From: an uncultured Robinsoniella sp.
GTDB lineage: Bacteria; Bacillota; Clostridia; Lachnospirales; Lachnospiraceae
Direction: 5' to 3'
Assembly (NCBI GenBank): GCA_900540475.1
Contig: UQGG01000029.1
Location: forward strand, 1-64,000
Length of the DNA stretch: 64,000 nt
Each line of letters begins with the position of its first letter. The stretch's first letter is position 1. Position numbers and translations under genes: made by a program. The notes below the pieces were generated by a model that had not been told where the DNA came from, searched no databases, and saw nothing but the letters and a program-made list of their open reading frames with translations. Positions 44,964 to 53,377 of this stretch are shown piece after piece.

Positions 44964-47900
44964 ATGAGCAACGTTAGAAGAGTGTACGTGGAGAAGAAGC
45001 CGGCATATGCAGTGCAGGCAAAAGAATTAAGACATGAGATTCACAGTTATTTAGGAATCAAATCATTAACAGGTGTTCGTGTATTGATTCGTTATGATGT
45101 GGAGAATATCTCCGACGAGGTTTATAAAGCTGCCTGCAATACGGTGTTTTCCGAACCGCCGGTAGATACCTTATATGAAGAGAGTTTTGATATAGCCGAT
45201 TTTGCAAAAGTATTTTCTGTAGAATTTCTTCCGGGACAATTTGACCAGAGAGCAGATTCCGCAGTACAGTGTGTAAAGTTCCTGAATGAGGATGAAGAAC
45301 CGATTATCCGTTCAGCTACCACCTATGTATTGGAAGGAAGCATTAACGAGGAAGAATTTGAAGCAATCAAATCCTATTGTATCAATCCTGTAGATTCTAG
45401 AGAAACAGACATGGTGAAACCACAGACTCTGGTAACGAAGTTCGATGAGCCGGCAGATGTGAAAATATTTGATGGCTTTACGAAAATGGACGAAGAAAAG
45501 TTAGAAGAGCTTTATGGTTCTTTAAATCTGGCTATGACATTCAAGGATTTTATGCATATCCAGAATTATTTCAAAGGTGAAGAAAAAAGAGATCCTTCCA
45601 TGACAGAGATCCGTGTACTGGATACATACTGGTCCGATCACTGCCGTCATACTACATTTTCAACAGAATTAAAAGATGTAGTATTTGGAGAAGGTTATTA
45701 TAAAGATCCTATCGTAGGAACTTATCAGCAGTATTTAAAAGACAGGGAAGAAATCTTCAAAGGGAGAGACGATAAATTTGTCTGCCTGATGGATCTTGCC
45801 CTGATGGCAATGCGTAAGCTGAAAAAAGAAGGAAAACTGGACGACCAGGAAGAATCAGATGAAATTAATGCCTGCAGTATTGTTGTTCCCGTAGAAATCG
45901 ATGGTGTGACAGAAGAATGGCTGATTAACTTTAAGAATGAAACTCATAACCACCCTACGGAAATTGAGCCATTTGGTGGTGCGGCAACCTGCCTCGGCGG
46001 AGCAATCCGCGATCCTCTTTCAGGACGTACCTATGTGTATCAGGCAATGCGTGTGACCGGTGCGGCTGATCCTACCGTATCCGTTAAAGATACATTAAAA
46101 GGAAAACTGTCCCAGAAAAAGATTGTGAGAAGTGCGGCTCACGGATACAGTTCCTATGGTAACCAGATCGGACTTGCAACTGGACTTGTAAAAGAAGTTT
46201 ACCATCCGAATTACGTTGCGAAGAGAATGGAAATCGGCGCAGTACTTGGGGCGGCTCCAAGAAAAGCGGTCATCCGGGAATCCTCTGATCCTGGCGATAT
46301 TATCATCCTTCTGGGCGGACGTACCGGACGTGACGGCTGCGGCGGTGCAACCGGTTCTTCCAAGGTACATACAGAGGAATCCATCGAAACCTGCGGAGCG
46401 GAAGTTCAAAAAGGTAATCCGCCTACAGAGCGTAAGATTCAGCGCCTGTTCAGACGGGGAGAAGTAAGTAAATTAATTAAAAAATGTAATGACTTTGGTG
46501 CAGGCGGAGTATCCGTTGCCATCGGAGAATTAGCAGACGGACTTCATATCTATCTGGATAAAGTCCCGAAAAAATATGCTGGACTTGACGGAACTGAGAT
46601 TTCGATTTCCGAATCCCAGGAGAGAATGGCAGTTGTAGTGGATCCCAAAGACGTTGAACAGTTCCTGGCTTATGCAATTGAAGAAAACCTGGAAGCAGTG
46701 GAAGTAGCAGTGGTAACCGAAGCGAAGCGTCTGGTTATGATCTGGAGAGAAAAAGAGATCGTGAATATATCCAGAGCATTTTTAGATACCAACGGAGCAC
46801 ATCAGGAAACCAGCGTTTCCGTAGATATCCCATCAGAGCAGGATAAATTCTTTGTAAGAGAAGAAGTAGGGGATGTCAAAGAAAAATGGCTGAATACGCT
46901 GAAAGATTTAAATACCTGTTCCCAGAAGGGTCTGGTTGAAATGTTCGACGGTTCCATCGGCGCTGGTTCTGTATTTATGCCATTTGGTGGAAAATACCAG
47001 CTGACAGAAACCCAGGCTATGGTTGCCAAACTTCCGGTATTAAAAGGAAAGACAGATACCGTTACCATGATGAGCTATGGCTTTGATCCTTATTTATCAA
47101 GCTGGAGCCCATATCACGGTGCCGTATATGCAGTGTTGGAATCCGTTGCTAAAATCGTGGCAGCAGGCGGGGACTACAGCAAAATCCGTTTTACATTCCA
47201 GGAATATTTCAGACGTATGACCGAAGATCCTTCCCGCTGGAGCCAGCCGTTTGCAGCACTTTTAGGTGCATACAGCGCACAGATTGGATTTGGGCTTCCT
47301 TCCATTGGCGGAAAAGACAGTATGTCCGGTTCCTTTAATGAAATAGACGTACCTCCTACTTTAGTATCCTTTGCAGTTGATGTTGCCAGCGACAAGCACA
47401 TCATTACACCGGAACTTAAAAAAGCCGGAAGTAAACTGGTATTGTTAAAGATCGAGACAGATGAGTACGACCTTCCTGATTATACACAGATCATGGATCA
47501 GTATGGCAAATTCTTTGCAGACGTAAAAGCAGGAAAAATTATCTCTGCATATACACTGGATGCTAAGGGACTGGCTGCAGCAGTAAGTAAAATGGCATTT
47601 GGTAACCATATGGGTGTGAAGATTGAGCATAATGTGGATAAGAGAGATCTGTTTGCAGCAGGCTTCGGTAACATTGTAGCAGAAGTTCCGGATGGCAAAG
47701 TGGGCGAACTATCCATTTCCTATACTGTGATCGGTGAAGTTCTGGATACAGCGGAATTTGAATATGCAGATACCAGAATTACCATGGACGAAGCTCTGGA
47801 AGCATGGACGGGGACACTAGAGAAAGTATTTAAATCCGTTCCGGATGCTGAGGAGTCAGAGGTACCTTCTTCTGTAGATGTTACATGCGCAGATGCAGAT

Positions 47901-48761
47901 GCTGTGATCGAAAATGGTCTTTTCAGTACGAAAAAAGTCTATACATGTAAAAATAAAGTGGCGAAACCTACCGTATTCATACCGGTATTCCCGGGAACCA
48001 ACTGTGAATATGACAGCACTAAGGCATTTGAACGTGCCGGAGCAGATGTTATTGTAAAGGTATTTAAGAACTTAAGTGCAGCAGATATCCGTGATTCCGT
48101 TGAAATCTTCGAAAAAGCGATTAACAGTTCACAGATGATCATGTTCCCGGGCGGTTTCTCAGCAGGTGATGAACCGGACGGATCTGCGAAATTCTTTGCT
48201 ACCGCATTCCAGAATGCGAAAATCAAAGAAGCAGTGATGAAATTATTAAATGAGAGAGACGGTCTGGCACTTGGTATCTGTAACGGATTCCAGGCACTGA
48301 TTAAACTTGGACTCGTTCCAAACGGAGAAATCACGGGGCAGACAGCAGACTCACCTACACTGACTTTCAATACCATCGGACGCCATATTTCCAAAATGGT
48401 ATATACAAAAGTAGTTTCCAATAAATCCCCATGGCTTGCACAGGCGGAACTTGGAAAGACTTACGTAAATCCGGCATCCCACGGGGAAGGAAGATTTGTA
48501 GCAAATGAGGAATGGCTGCAGAAATTATTTAAAAACGGACAGGTAGCTACCCAGTATGTAAATGCTGACGGTGAGCTGAGTGCAGATGGCGAATGGAACG
48601 TTAACGGTTCCTACTGCTGCATCGAAGGTATTACAAGCCCGGATGGCCGTGTATTCGGTAAGATGGCGCATTCCGAGAGACGGGATGCTTCTGTGGCAAT
48701 TAATATTTATGGAGAACAGGATCTGAAGATCTTCGAATCCGGTATAGCTTATTTTAAATAA
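44964..48761 (+). CDS. purL: Phosphoribosylformylglycinamidine synthase, single-chain
   Basis: Converts FGAR, glutamine and ATP to FGAM in purine synthesis. The 1265-residue protein fuses all domains, as in E. coli and many Clostridia, unlike the PurS/PurL/PurQ complex of Bacillus. Seen are the synthetase loops LDTYWSDHCRHTTF and NHPTEIEPFGGAATCLGGA, then GGRTGRDGCGGATGSS. The C-terminal glutaminase has PGTNCEYD, FPGGFSAGDEPDGS and nucleophile Cys in LGICNGFQ. ATG 44964 follows TGGAGGAACCT; the ATG at 44952 overlaps that site. No purine riboswitch was seen upstream. It stands alone, without other pur genes nearby. Confidence 0.96.
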   Translation: MSNVRRVYVEKKPAYAVQAKELRHEIHSYLGIKSLTGVRVLIRYDVENISDEVYKAACNTVFSEPPVDTLYEESFDIADFAKVFSVEFLPGQFDQRADSAVQCVKFLNEDEEPIIRSATTYVLEGSINEEEFEAIKSYCINPVDSRETDMVKPQTLVTKFDEPADVKIFDGFTKMDEEKLEELYGSLNLAMTFKDFMHIQNYFKGEEKRDPSMTEIRVLDTYWSDHCRHTTFSTELKDVVFGEGYYKDPIVGTYQQYLKDREEIFKGRDDKFVCLMDLALMAMRKLKKEGKLDDQEESDEINACSIVVPVEIDGVTEEWLINFKNETHNHPTEIEPFGGAATCLGGAIRDPLSGRTYVYQAMRVTGAADPTVSVKDTLKGKLSQKKIVRSAAHGYSSYGNQIGLATGLVKEVYHPNYVAKRMEIGAVLGAAPRKAVIRESSDPGDIIILLGGRTGRDGCGGATGSSKVHTEESIETCGAEVQKGNPPTERKIQRLFRRGEVSKLIKKCNDFGAGGVSVAIGELADGLHIYLDKVPKKYAGLDGTEISISESQERMAVVVDPKDVEQFLAYAIEENLEAVEVAVVTEAKRLVMIWREKEIVNISRAFLDTNGAHQETSVSVDIPSEQDKFFVREEVGDVKEKWLNTLKDLNTCSQKGLVEMFDGSIGAGSVFMPFGGKYQLTETQAMVAKLPVLKGKTDTVTMMSYGFDPYLSSWSPYHGAVYAVLESVAKIVAAGGDYSKIRFTFQEYFRRMTEDPSRWSQPFAALLGAYSAQIGFGLPSIGGKDSMSGSFNEIDVPPTLVSFAVDVASDKHIITPELKKAGSKLVLLKIETDEYDLPDYTQIMDQYGKFFADVKAGKIISAYTLDAKGLAAAVSKMAFGNHMGVKIEHNVDKRDLFAAGFGNIVAEVPDGKVGELSISYTVIGEVLDTAEFEYADTRITMDEALEAWTGTLEKVFKSVPDAEESEVPSSVDVTCADADAVIENGLFSTKKVYTCKNKVAKPTVFIPVFPGTNCEYDSTKAFERAGADVIVKVFKNLSAADIRDSVEIFEKAINSSQMIMFPGGFSAGDEPDGSAKFFATAFQNAKIKEAVMKLLNERDGLALGICNGFQALIKLGLVPNGEITGQTADSPTLTFNTIGRHISKMVYTKVVSNKSPWLAQAELGKTYVNPASHGEGRFVANEEWLQKLFKNGQVATQYVNADGELSADGEWNVNGSYCCIEGITSPDGRVFGKMAHSERRDASVAINIYGEQDLKIFESGIAYFK

Positions 48762-48772
48762 GAAATAATAGA

Positions 48773-48816
48773 GGCAGGTGTTTAGCTGAGAGATTGGCTG
48801 AATGCCTGCTTTTTTG
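48773..48816 (+). terminator. Terminator after purL
   Basis: GGCAGGTGTTTAGC pairs imperfectly with GGCTGAATGCCTGC, followed by TTTTTT. Confidence 0.85.
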
Positions 48817-49039
48817 CTGCGCCAAAAACAGCAACAAAACGTGGCATAAAGGATTCAGCATGTTTCTTGCGGAATAAGAAAAAGCACTGATTGACACAAC
48901 TTATTGCAAAATTATAAAACATATTGCAATTTGTCGAAAAATGGGATATATTGTCACTGCACCATCATAGGACTAAGAGGGGCAGTAAAAGTGGGAATGG
49001 AATATATGAAAATTTGCTGATATGAAGGAGGGCAATCTA

Positions 49040-49591
49040 ATGCCACGTATAGTGAGGGATACGCACGTCTATTATTCAAATCTAAAATGGAAAAATCAGA
49101 AAAATGTATTTGCAGATGAAATTGACAAGAAAAAGTTTCTGGATATTGTCGCCTTAGTCCGGCGAAAAATAGAATTCCGGATTTTTGCATATTGTATCAC
49201 CGACACGGATGTACATATGGTGATCTGTGCGCAGAATAGCAGGGAAAATACAAAAGTGCTGAAAGAAGTAACCAGAGAGTTTTCCCGTTATTACAATCAA
49301 AATTCCGGACATCGGCTGCAAAAGCGGATCTGCGGATATTATGAAAGCGAGAAAATCGAAGGCTGGGTGAATGTATTTAAATATTGTGGTAAGATACATT
49401 TGATTCCGGTTGCCTGCCATACCGTAAAAAATCTGGGAGATTACTGGTGGTGCAGTTATAATGACTACATTGGCAGATACAAAAGTGGAATTATTGATAC
49501 AGAAGTTTGGATGAACTATCTGGACGCTGACCAGGATACAGCTCTTTTTAAATTTAAAGGCTATCATCGAAGGGAATGCAGACAGATTTAA
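49040..49591 (+). CDS. RAYT/IS200-like (Y1) transposase relative with altered catalytic motifs
   Basis: The 183-residue protein has the REP-associated tyrosine transposase layout: MPRIVRDTHVYYSNLKW at the start, FADEIDKKKFLDIV, the segment TDTDVHMVI where active enzymes have an HxH (HUH) pair, and a C-terminal KIHLIPVACHTVKNLGDYWWCSY (longer motif broken here at residues 120-142). One of the two metal His residues is Asp, and the position before IHLIP, usually Tyr, is Lys; a Tyr lies four residues earlier. ATG 49040 has GAAGGAGGG upstream. No inverted repeats flank it. It may be inactive or domesticated. Confidence 0.75.
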   Translation: MPRIVRDTHVYYSNLKWKNQKNVFADEIDKKKFLDIVALVRRKIEFRIFAYCITDTDVHMVICAQNSRENTKVLKEVTREFSRYYNQNSGHRLQKRICGYYESEKIEGWVNVFKYCGKIHLIPVACHTVKNLGDYWWCSYNDYIGRYKSGIIDTEVWMNYLDADQDTALFKFKGYHRRECRQI

Positions 49592-49722
49592 TCCTATATA
49601 TATAATAACGAAAAAAAGGGAATACTATAATGCTTTTTTAAAAAATTAATGAAAAATTAAGGTTTCTACCGCCCTGGACTTGTGCTACAATAAAGAAAGA
49701 AAAATGGCAAGGAGGAAAGGCT

Positions 49723-50595
49723 ATGAACCTGAGTGAGAATATAACCGGAGTCCAGCATCTGGGAATACCGGTGGTGAATTTAAAAGAAGCTGTTGCCTGG
49801 TATGAAGGAAATCTGGGATTTAAAAAATTTCATGAAAAAATCGTCATGAATCCCTATAAAATTGAAGTTGCATTTTTACAGCTGGGAGATCTGGTTTTAG
49901 AGTTATTCCAGCCTTCCGGAAGCGAACTGGCTGAAGTGGCAGAAAGAAAAGACGGTATTTTGGATCATTATGCCATTGATGTGCCTGATCTGGAGTGGTG
50001 CGTAAATGATGCAGTGGATAAAGGATTAAAATTTCATGCATCCACCGGCAGCGGAATTACTCATTATGAGCATCTAGGCAAAAAGGGTGTAAAAGGGGCA
50101 AATTTTGTCGGACCAAATCAGGAGGTTGTGGAATTCTGTCATGATGACAGTGTGGACTATGGCTCTAAAACCGGTTTGCAGGGCTGGGCACATCTGGCGG
50201 TAAAAGTAAAAAGCCTGAAGGACTCCATGGCATTTTATGAAAAGCTGGGCTTTCATAAAACCGGAGGAGGGTATCTGGATACTCCGGAGGGGAGAATTGA
50301 AATAGCTTTTGTATATCAAAAAGGTTTTACTCTGGAATTAATACAGATGGTGGGCGCTGGTCTGGAAGAGCTAAAAACCAGGGGGGCAGGTCATATTGAT
50401 CATATAGCGCTGGATGTGTGTGATATTGAAGAAGCTTTTTATGAGGCAAAGAAAATCGGGCTTCAAAGCCTGGATTACCTGGTAAAAGAACTGCCGTTTT
50501 TCCAGTTCGGAGTTAAGTTTTTTACGGTAGTTGGACCAGACGGAGAAAAAGTAGAATTTAATCAAAAAAAGTGCTTGACATTTTCACGCATTTAA
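49723..50595 (+). CDS. Two-domain VOC (glyoxalase-fold) protein
   Basis: The 290-residue protein has two vicinal-oxygen-chelate modules, about 8-135 (GVQHLGIPVVNLKEAVAWYE ... LVLELFQPSG) and 145-285 (GWAHLAVKVKSLKDSMAFYE ... TLELIQMVG). Each has the His and Glu positions used for metal binding. This arrangement fits glyoxalase I-like or dioxygenase-like enzymes; the reaction is unknown. AAGGAGGAAAGG precedes ATG 49723. Its last codons contain the promoter of the downstream tRNA genes. Confidence 0.85.
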   Translation: MNLSENITGVQHLGIPVVNLKEAVAWYEGNLGFKKFHEKIVMNPYKIEVAFLQLGDLVLELFQPSGSELAEVAERKDGILDHYAIDVPDLEWCVNDAVDKGLKFHASTGSGITHYEHLGKKGVKGANFVGPNQEVVEFCHDDSVDYGSKTGLQGWAHLAVKVKSLKDSMAFYEKLGFHKTGGGYLDTPEGRIEIAFVYQKGFTLELIQMVGAGLEELKTRGAGHIDHIALDVCDIEEAFYEAKKIGLQSLDYLVKELPFFQFGVKFFTVVGPDGEKVEFNQKKCLTFSRI

Positions 50596-50604
50596 TAGTA
50601 TAAT
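50575..50604 (+). promoter_or_regulatory. Promoter of tRNA-Val/tRNA-Met operon
   Basis: TTGACA (50575-50580), 18-nt spacer, TATAAT (50599-50604). The -35 lies inside the 3' end of the VOC gene. Confidence 0.85.
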
Positions 50605-50638
50605 GACTAAGCGGTTTGGTAATCAGGCCGCTGACCAT

Positions 50639-50711
50639 GGGATCTTAGCTCAGCTGGGAGAGCATCTGCCTTACAAGCAGAGGGTCACAGGTTCGAGCCC
50701 TGTAGGTCCCA
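50639..50711 (+). tRNA. tRNA-Val (TAC anticodon)
   Basis: A 73-nt cloverleaf: acceptor GGGATCT/AGGTCCC (one G-T), anticodon stem TCTGC/GCAGA with loop CTTACAA (anticodon TAC), GTTCGAG T loop region and discriminator A. CCA is not encoded. Confidence 0.95.
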
Positions 50712-50729
50712 TGTCTTTTAATTAAATAT

Positions 50730-50803
50730 GGCGGAATAGCTCAGTTGGCTAGAGCACACGGTTCATACCCGTGGTGTCGAGAGTTCAAATCTCCCTTCCG
50801 CTA
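50730..50803 (+). tRNA. tRNA-Met (CAT anticodon), elongator type
   Basis: A 74-nt cloverleaf: acceptor GGCGGAA/TTCCGCT, anticodon stem ACGGG-like with loop TTCATAC (anticodon CAT), T loop GTTCAAA and discriminator A. The G-T first acceptor pair is an ordinary wobble pair and the body does not look like an initiator tRNA. An Ile2 (lysidine) identity cannot be excluded by eye. Confidence 0.88.
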
Positions 50804-50808
50804 CGTAA

Positions 50809-50837
50809 GCATAATGAATATTCATTATGCTTTTTTT
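50809..50837 (+). terminator. Terminator of the tRNA-Val/Met operon
   Basis: The perfect palindrome GCATAATGAA/TTCATTATGC is followed by seven T. Confidence 0.9.
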
Positions 50838-51002
50838 GTGTCAAATTATGGCACAATTCTTAAGAAGAATTAAGAAACGTCAGAAAACTTTCACTTTTAT
50901 TTAATAAAAATAGCAGGAATTCTAATTTTGGATGTGGTAAGATACCCCCTGTAATGAAACAGAGGTGCAAATGCATCTCGTCAATATGAGGAGGATACAA
51001 CT

Positions 51003-51239
51003 ATGAAGAAAAAAGTATTAGGTTTAATGGCAGTTATGGCATTAGCAGGAGCATTAGCAGTAGGCTGTGGAAGTTCTGATAAAGGAACAACAGAAGCTAC
51101 AACAACAGAAGCAGCTACAACAGCTGTAACAGAAGCTACAACAACAGAAGCTGCAACAACAGAAGCAGCTACAACAGAAGCAGCTACAACAGAGGCTAAA
51201 AACACAGAAGCAGCTACAACAGAAGCAGCAGCTGAGTAA
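51003..51239 (+). CDS. Small lipoprotein with Thr-Glu-Ala repeats
   Basis: The 78-residue protein has a signal peptide (MKKKVLGLMAVMALAGA) with lipobox LAVGC, then GSSDKG, and then a tail made only of A, T, E with single V, K and N. The repeating unit is about ATTEA, present roughly ten times. The mature part is acidic, predicted disordered and surface-anchored. GAGGAGG precedes ATG 51003, and a strong terminator follows, so it is a real single-gene unit. Low-complexity tails like this occur as spacers in cell-surface lipoproteins, but here no functional domain is attached. Confidence 0.85.
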   Translation: MKKKVLGLMAVMALAGALAVGCGSSDKGTTEATTTEAATTAVTEATTTEAATTEAATTEAATTEAKNTEAATTEAAAE

Positions 51240-51260
51240 TTTATAATTTAAACATAGAAG

Positions 51261-51291
51261 ACTCCCCGGTCCCAGGATCGGGGAGTTTTTT
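51261..51291 (+). terminator. Terminator after the repeat lipoprotein gene
   Basis: ACTCCCCG and CGGGGAGT form an 8-bp stem around a ten-base loop, then TTTTT. The remaining gap to 51511 shows no gene or clear signal. Confidence 0.9.
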
Positions 51292-51511
51292 CGTTTCTTA
51301 AGAATGAAAATTCTCAATATATAGATATGCCTTTGACATTTCTCTTATTCATGACTTATAATGATTCTGTAGTTTGTGAAACTATCTGTATGAAATTTAT
51401 TCAGCAGGGTATGAATATAGGTAAGCGTTAAGACCAGCTAACGGATCATGCTGTATATCAGCATAGACTGCCGCTTGGCATTTTTTGCAATAGATTAAAA
51501 TGGAGGTTGAT

Positions 51512-52051
51512 ATGAGAGTTGGAATGGGATATGATGTACACAAGTTAACGACCGACCGGGAACTGATTCTGGGCGGTGTTACGATACCATATGAAAAAGG
51601 GTTGCTGGGGCATTCTGATGCGGATGTATTGGTACATGCCGTAATGGATGCGCTTTTAGGAGCAGCGGCACTTGGGGATATCGGAAAACATTTTCCGGAC
51701 ACAGATCCAAAGTATAAAGGGATCTCCAGCATTACATTATTAAAGCACGTGTCGCAGCTTTTGGAAGAAAATCATTATATGATAGAAAATATAGATGCTA
51801 CTATTATTGCCCAGCGGCCGAAGCTTCTGACGTTTATGCCACAAATGGTAAAAAACATTGCAGATGCATTGGGCATAGAGGAGAACCAGGTAAATGTTAA
51901 GGCTACTACAGAAGAAGGGCTGGGATTTACCGGGGCAGGAGAAGGGATCAGCTCACAGGCAGTATGCCTTTTGATTCCGATGTTTGATCTGGCAGCAGAT
52001 GACCGGATTGCAGGCAGGTCCTGCCAGGGGTGCGGCGGCTGCTGTAAATAG
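51512..52051 (+). CDS. ispF: 2-C-methyl-D-erythritol 2,4-cyclodiphosphate synthase with Cys-rich tail
   Basis: MEP-pathway isoprenoid enzyme. Metal ligands D8, H10 (GYDVHKL) and H42 (LVHAVMDALLGAAALGDIGK region) are present, as are the HFPDTDPKYKG and LGFTGAGEGISSQAV loops. The usual length is about 157 residues, but this protein has 179: a C-terminal extension of some 20 residues ends with C171, C174, C177, C178 in CQGCGGCCK. ATG 51512 follows TGGAGGTTGAT; the ATG at 51500 overlaps that site. The extension is not needed for the known trimer fold. The acetyltransferase GTG frame overlaps its stop. Confidence 0.93.
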   Translation: MRVGMGYDVHKLTTDRELILGGVTIPYEKGLLGHSDADVLVHAVMDALLGAAALGDIGKHFPDTDPKYKGISSITLLKHVSQLLEENHYMIENIDATIIAQRPKLLTFMPQMVKNIADALGIEENQVNVKATTEEGLGFTGAGEGISSQAVCLLIPMFDLAADDRIAGRSCQGCGGCCK

Positions 52052-52071
52052 TGCATGGAGGAAAAAAGAAT

Positions 52072-53220
52072 ATGAATGCACAGGAAGTATGCAGAATAAA
52101 TCCCAAGGATTATCACAAGACCAGAGCACTGTGGGAAGAAATTTTTACCGATGATACAAATGAATTTCTGGATTATTATTATGAATATTGTACCAGGGAG
52201 AATCTCATCTACGGAATTATGGATGATGAAAGCAGGCTGCTTTCTATGGCACAGTTTAATCCTTATCAGGTGCATCTGGGTGAAACAACGGTGGACACCC
52301 ATTATATCGTGGCGGTTGCCACCAGACCGGAATCCAGGCATCAGGGAATGATGAGGAAAATTCTGCATCGGGCATTAAGTGACGGGTATGACAGAAAGGA
52401 AGCATTTATGTTCTTAATGCCTGCAGCGGAGGCAATTTACAAACCCTTTGACTTTGAAACAGTTTACGGGCAGAAAAGCATGATTGTCCATAAAACGGAA
52501 TGTTCTGGTAAGATTGGAGATAAAGAGCTTCGGATACGGGAGGCAGGGGAAGAAGATCTCGGCTGTCTTGCCAAGCTCTCTGAGCGATTATTAGGAGCAC
52601 GTTACCAGGTATATACCCTTCGGACAGAGGCATATATGAAGCGTCTGCAAAAGGAACAGGAAAGTGAGCAAGGTGGTATTCTGCTCTTTTTAGCGCAAGG
52701 CAGACCCGTTGGCTATTGTTTCAGTGCAATGGAAGAAAAGCCGCAGATCCGGGAACTTCTATGTGAGCCGGGGTATGAAGAAGCGGTAATGCCAGCTCTT
52801 TTCTCTTATTATAATGAAAAGGGTGTTTTTGAGAACGGACAGGAAGAGGTCATAACGGTTACTGCTTTTGGGGATAATTTCGGGGAAAGTGTTGAAACCG
52901 CATCATGGATCATGGTAAGGATTATTCATTTGGAATCATTTGCGTCCTGCCTGAGAAGCTGGGAGCCGGTATCTTTTAACATTAAGGTAGAAGACCGGAT
53001 ACTATCGGGCAATCAGGGAGTTTTTCGCTTTGATTTGGATGAGCATCGGGGATGTGCACGGCGTATAACGGAATGCAGGGATGAAGATGTTGATGCGGTA
53101 CTGTCTGTAAGTGAACTGACCAGATTGTTTTTTGGCGTAAGCGATGGAACAGAAGCGGATTCCCTGCCTCTTTCTAAAATCCAAATATTTGATCAGATAT
53201 TTCTGGATGAAATAGTTTAG
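52072..53220 (+). CDS. GNAT-family N-acetyltransferase, Eis-like
   Basis: The 382-residue protein is composed of an N-terminal GNAT domain (acetyl-CoA loop region VAVATRPESRHQGMMRKILH), a second GNAT-like domain and a C-terminal SCP2-like domain, as in Eis. It acetylates an amine on an unknown substrate. ATG 52072 has GGAGGAAAAAAG upstream; a GTG at 52051 overlaps the ispF stop and is less likely. It is probably co-transcribed with ispF. Confidence 0.85.
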   Translation: MNAQEVCRINPKDYHKTRALWEEIFTDDTNEFLDYYYEYCTRENLIYGIMDDESRLLSMAQFNPYQVHLGETTVDTHYIVAVATRPESRHQGMMRKILHRALSDGYDRKEAFMFLMPAAEAIYKPFDFETVYGQKSMIVHKTECSGKIGDKELRIREAGEEDLGCLAKLSERLLGARYQVYTLRTEAYMKRLQKEQESEQGGILLFLAQGRPVGYCFSAMEEKPQIRELLCEPGYEEAVMPALFSYYNEKGVFENGQEEVITVTAFGDNFGESVETASWIMVRIIHLESFASCLRSWEPVSFNIKVEDRILSGNQGVFRFDLDEHRGCARRITECRDEDVDAVLSVSELTRLFFGVSDGTEADSLPLSKIQIFDQIFLDEIV

Positions 53221-53284
53221 TGGAAAAGACAGCCGGGATATTGACAAATGGAAGATTTTTGCATAGACTAATGGCATTGGGTAT

Positions 53285-53319
53285 TAGTGTCTCCCTGCGT
53301 AAATACGCAGGGACGCACT
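53285..53319 (+). other. Strong hairpin before cysS
   Basis: AGTGTCTCCCTGCGTA and TACGCAGGGACGCACT form a 16-bp stem with one or two mismatches and an AA loop. No T run follows, so it is not a classical terminator. It sits in the 157-bp gap before cysS; a T-box was looked for and not found. Confidence 0.6.
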
Positions 53320-53377
53320 AGCGATAAATCCTATGACTGAACAGCCATCAGATTTTATAGAACGGAGAGAACAGAAT

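Noticed and set aside
51054..51317. Cysteine/serine-rich frames antisense to the repeat lipoprotein gene
   Set aside because: The ACA/GAA/GCT repeat lacks stops on the opposite strand; no start signal, and the + strand lipoprotein has a clear signal peptide and ribosome site.
53221..53377. T-box leader for cysS
   Set aside because: No TGGxACCGCG-like T-box sequence or antiterminator pair; only a single strong hairpin without T run.
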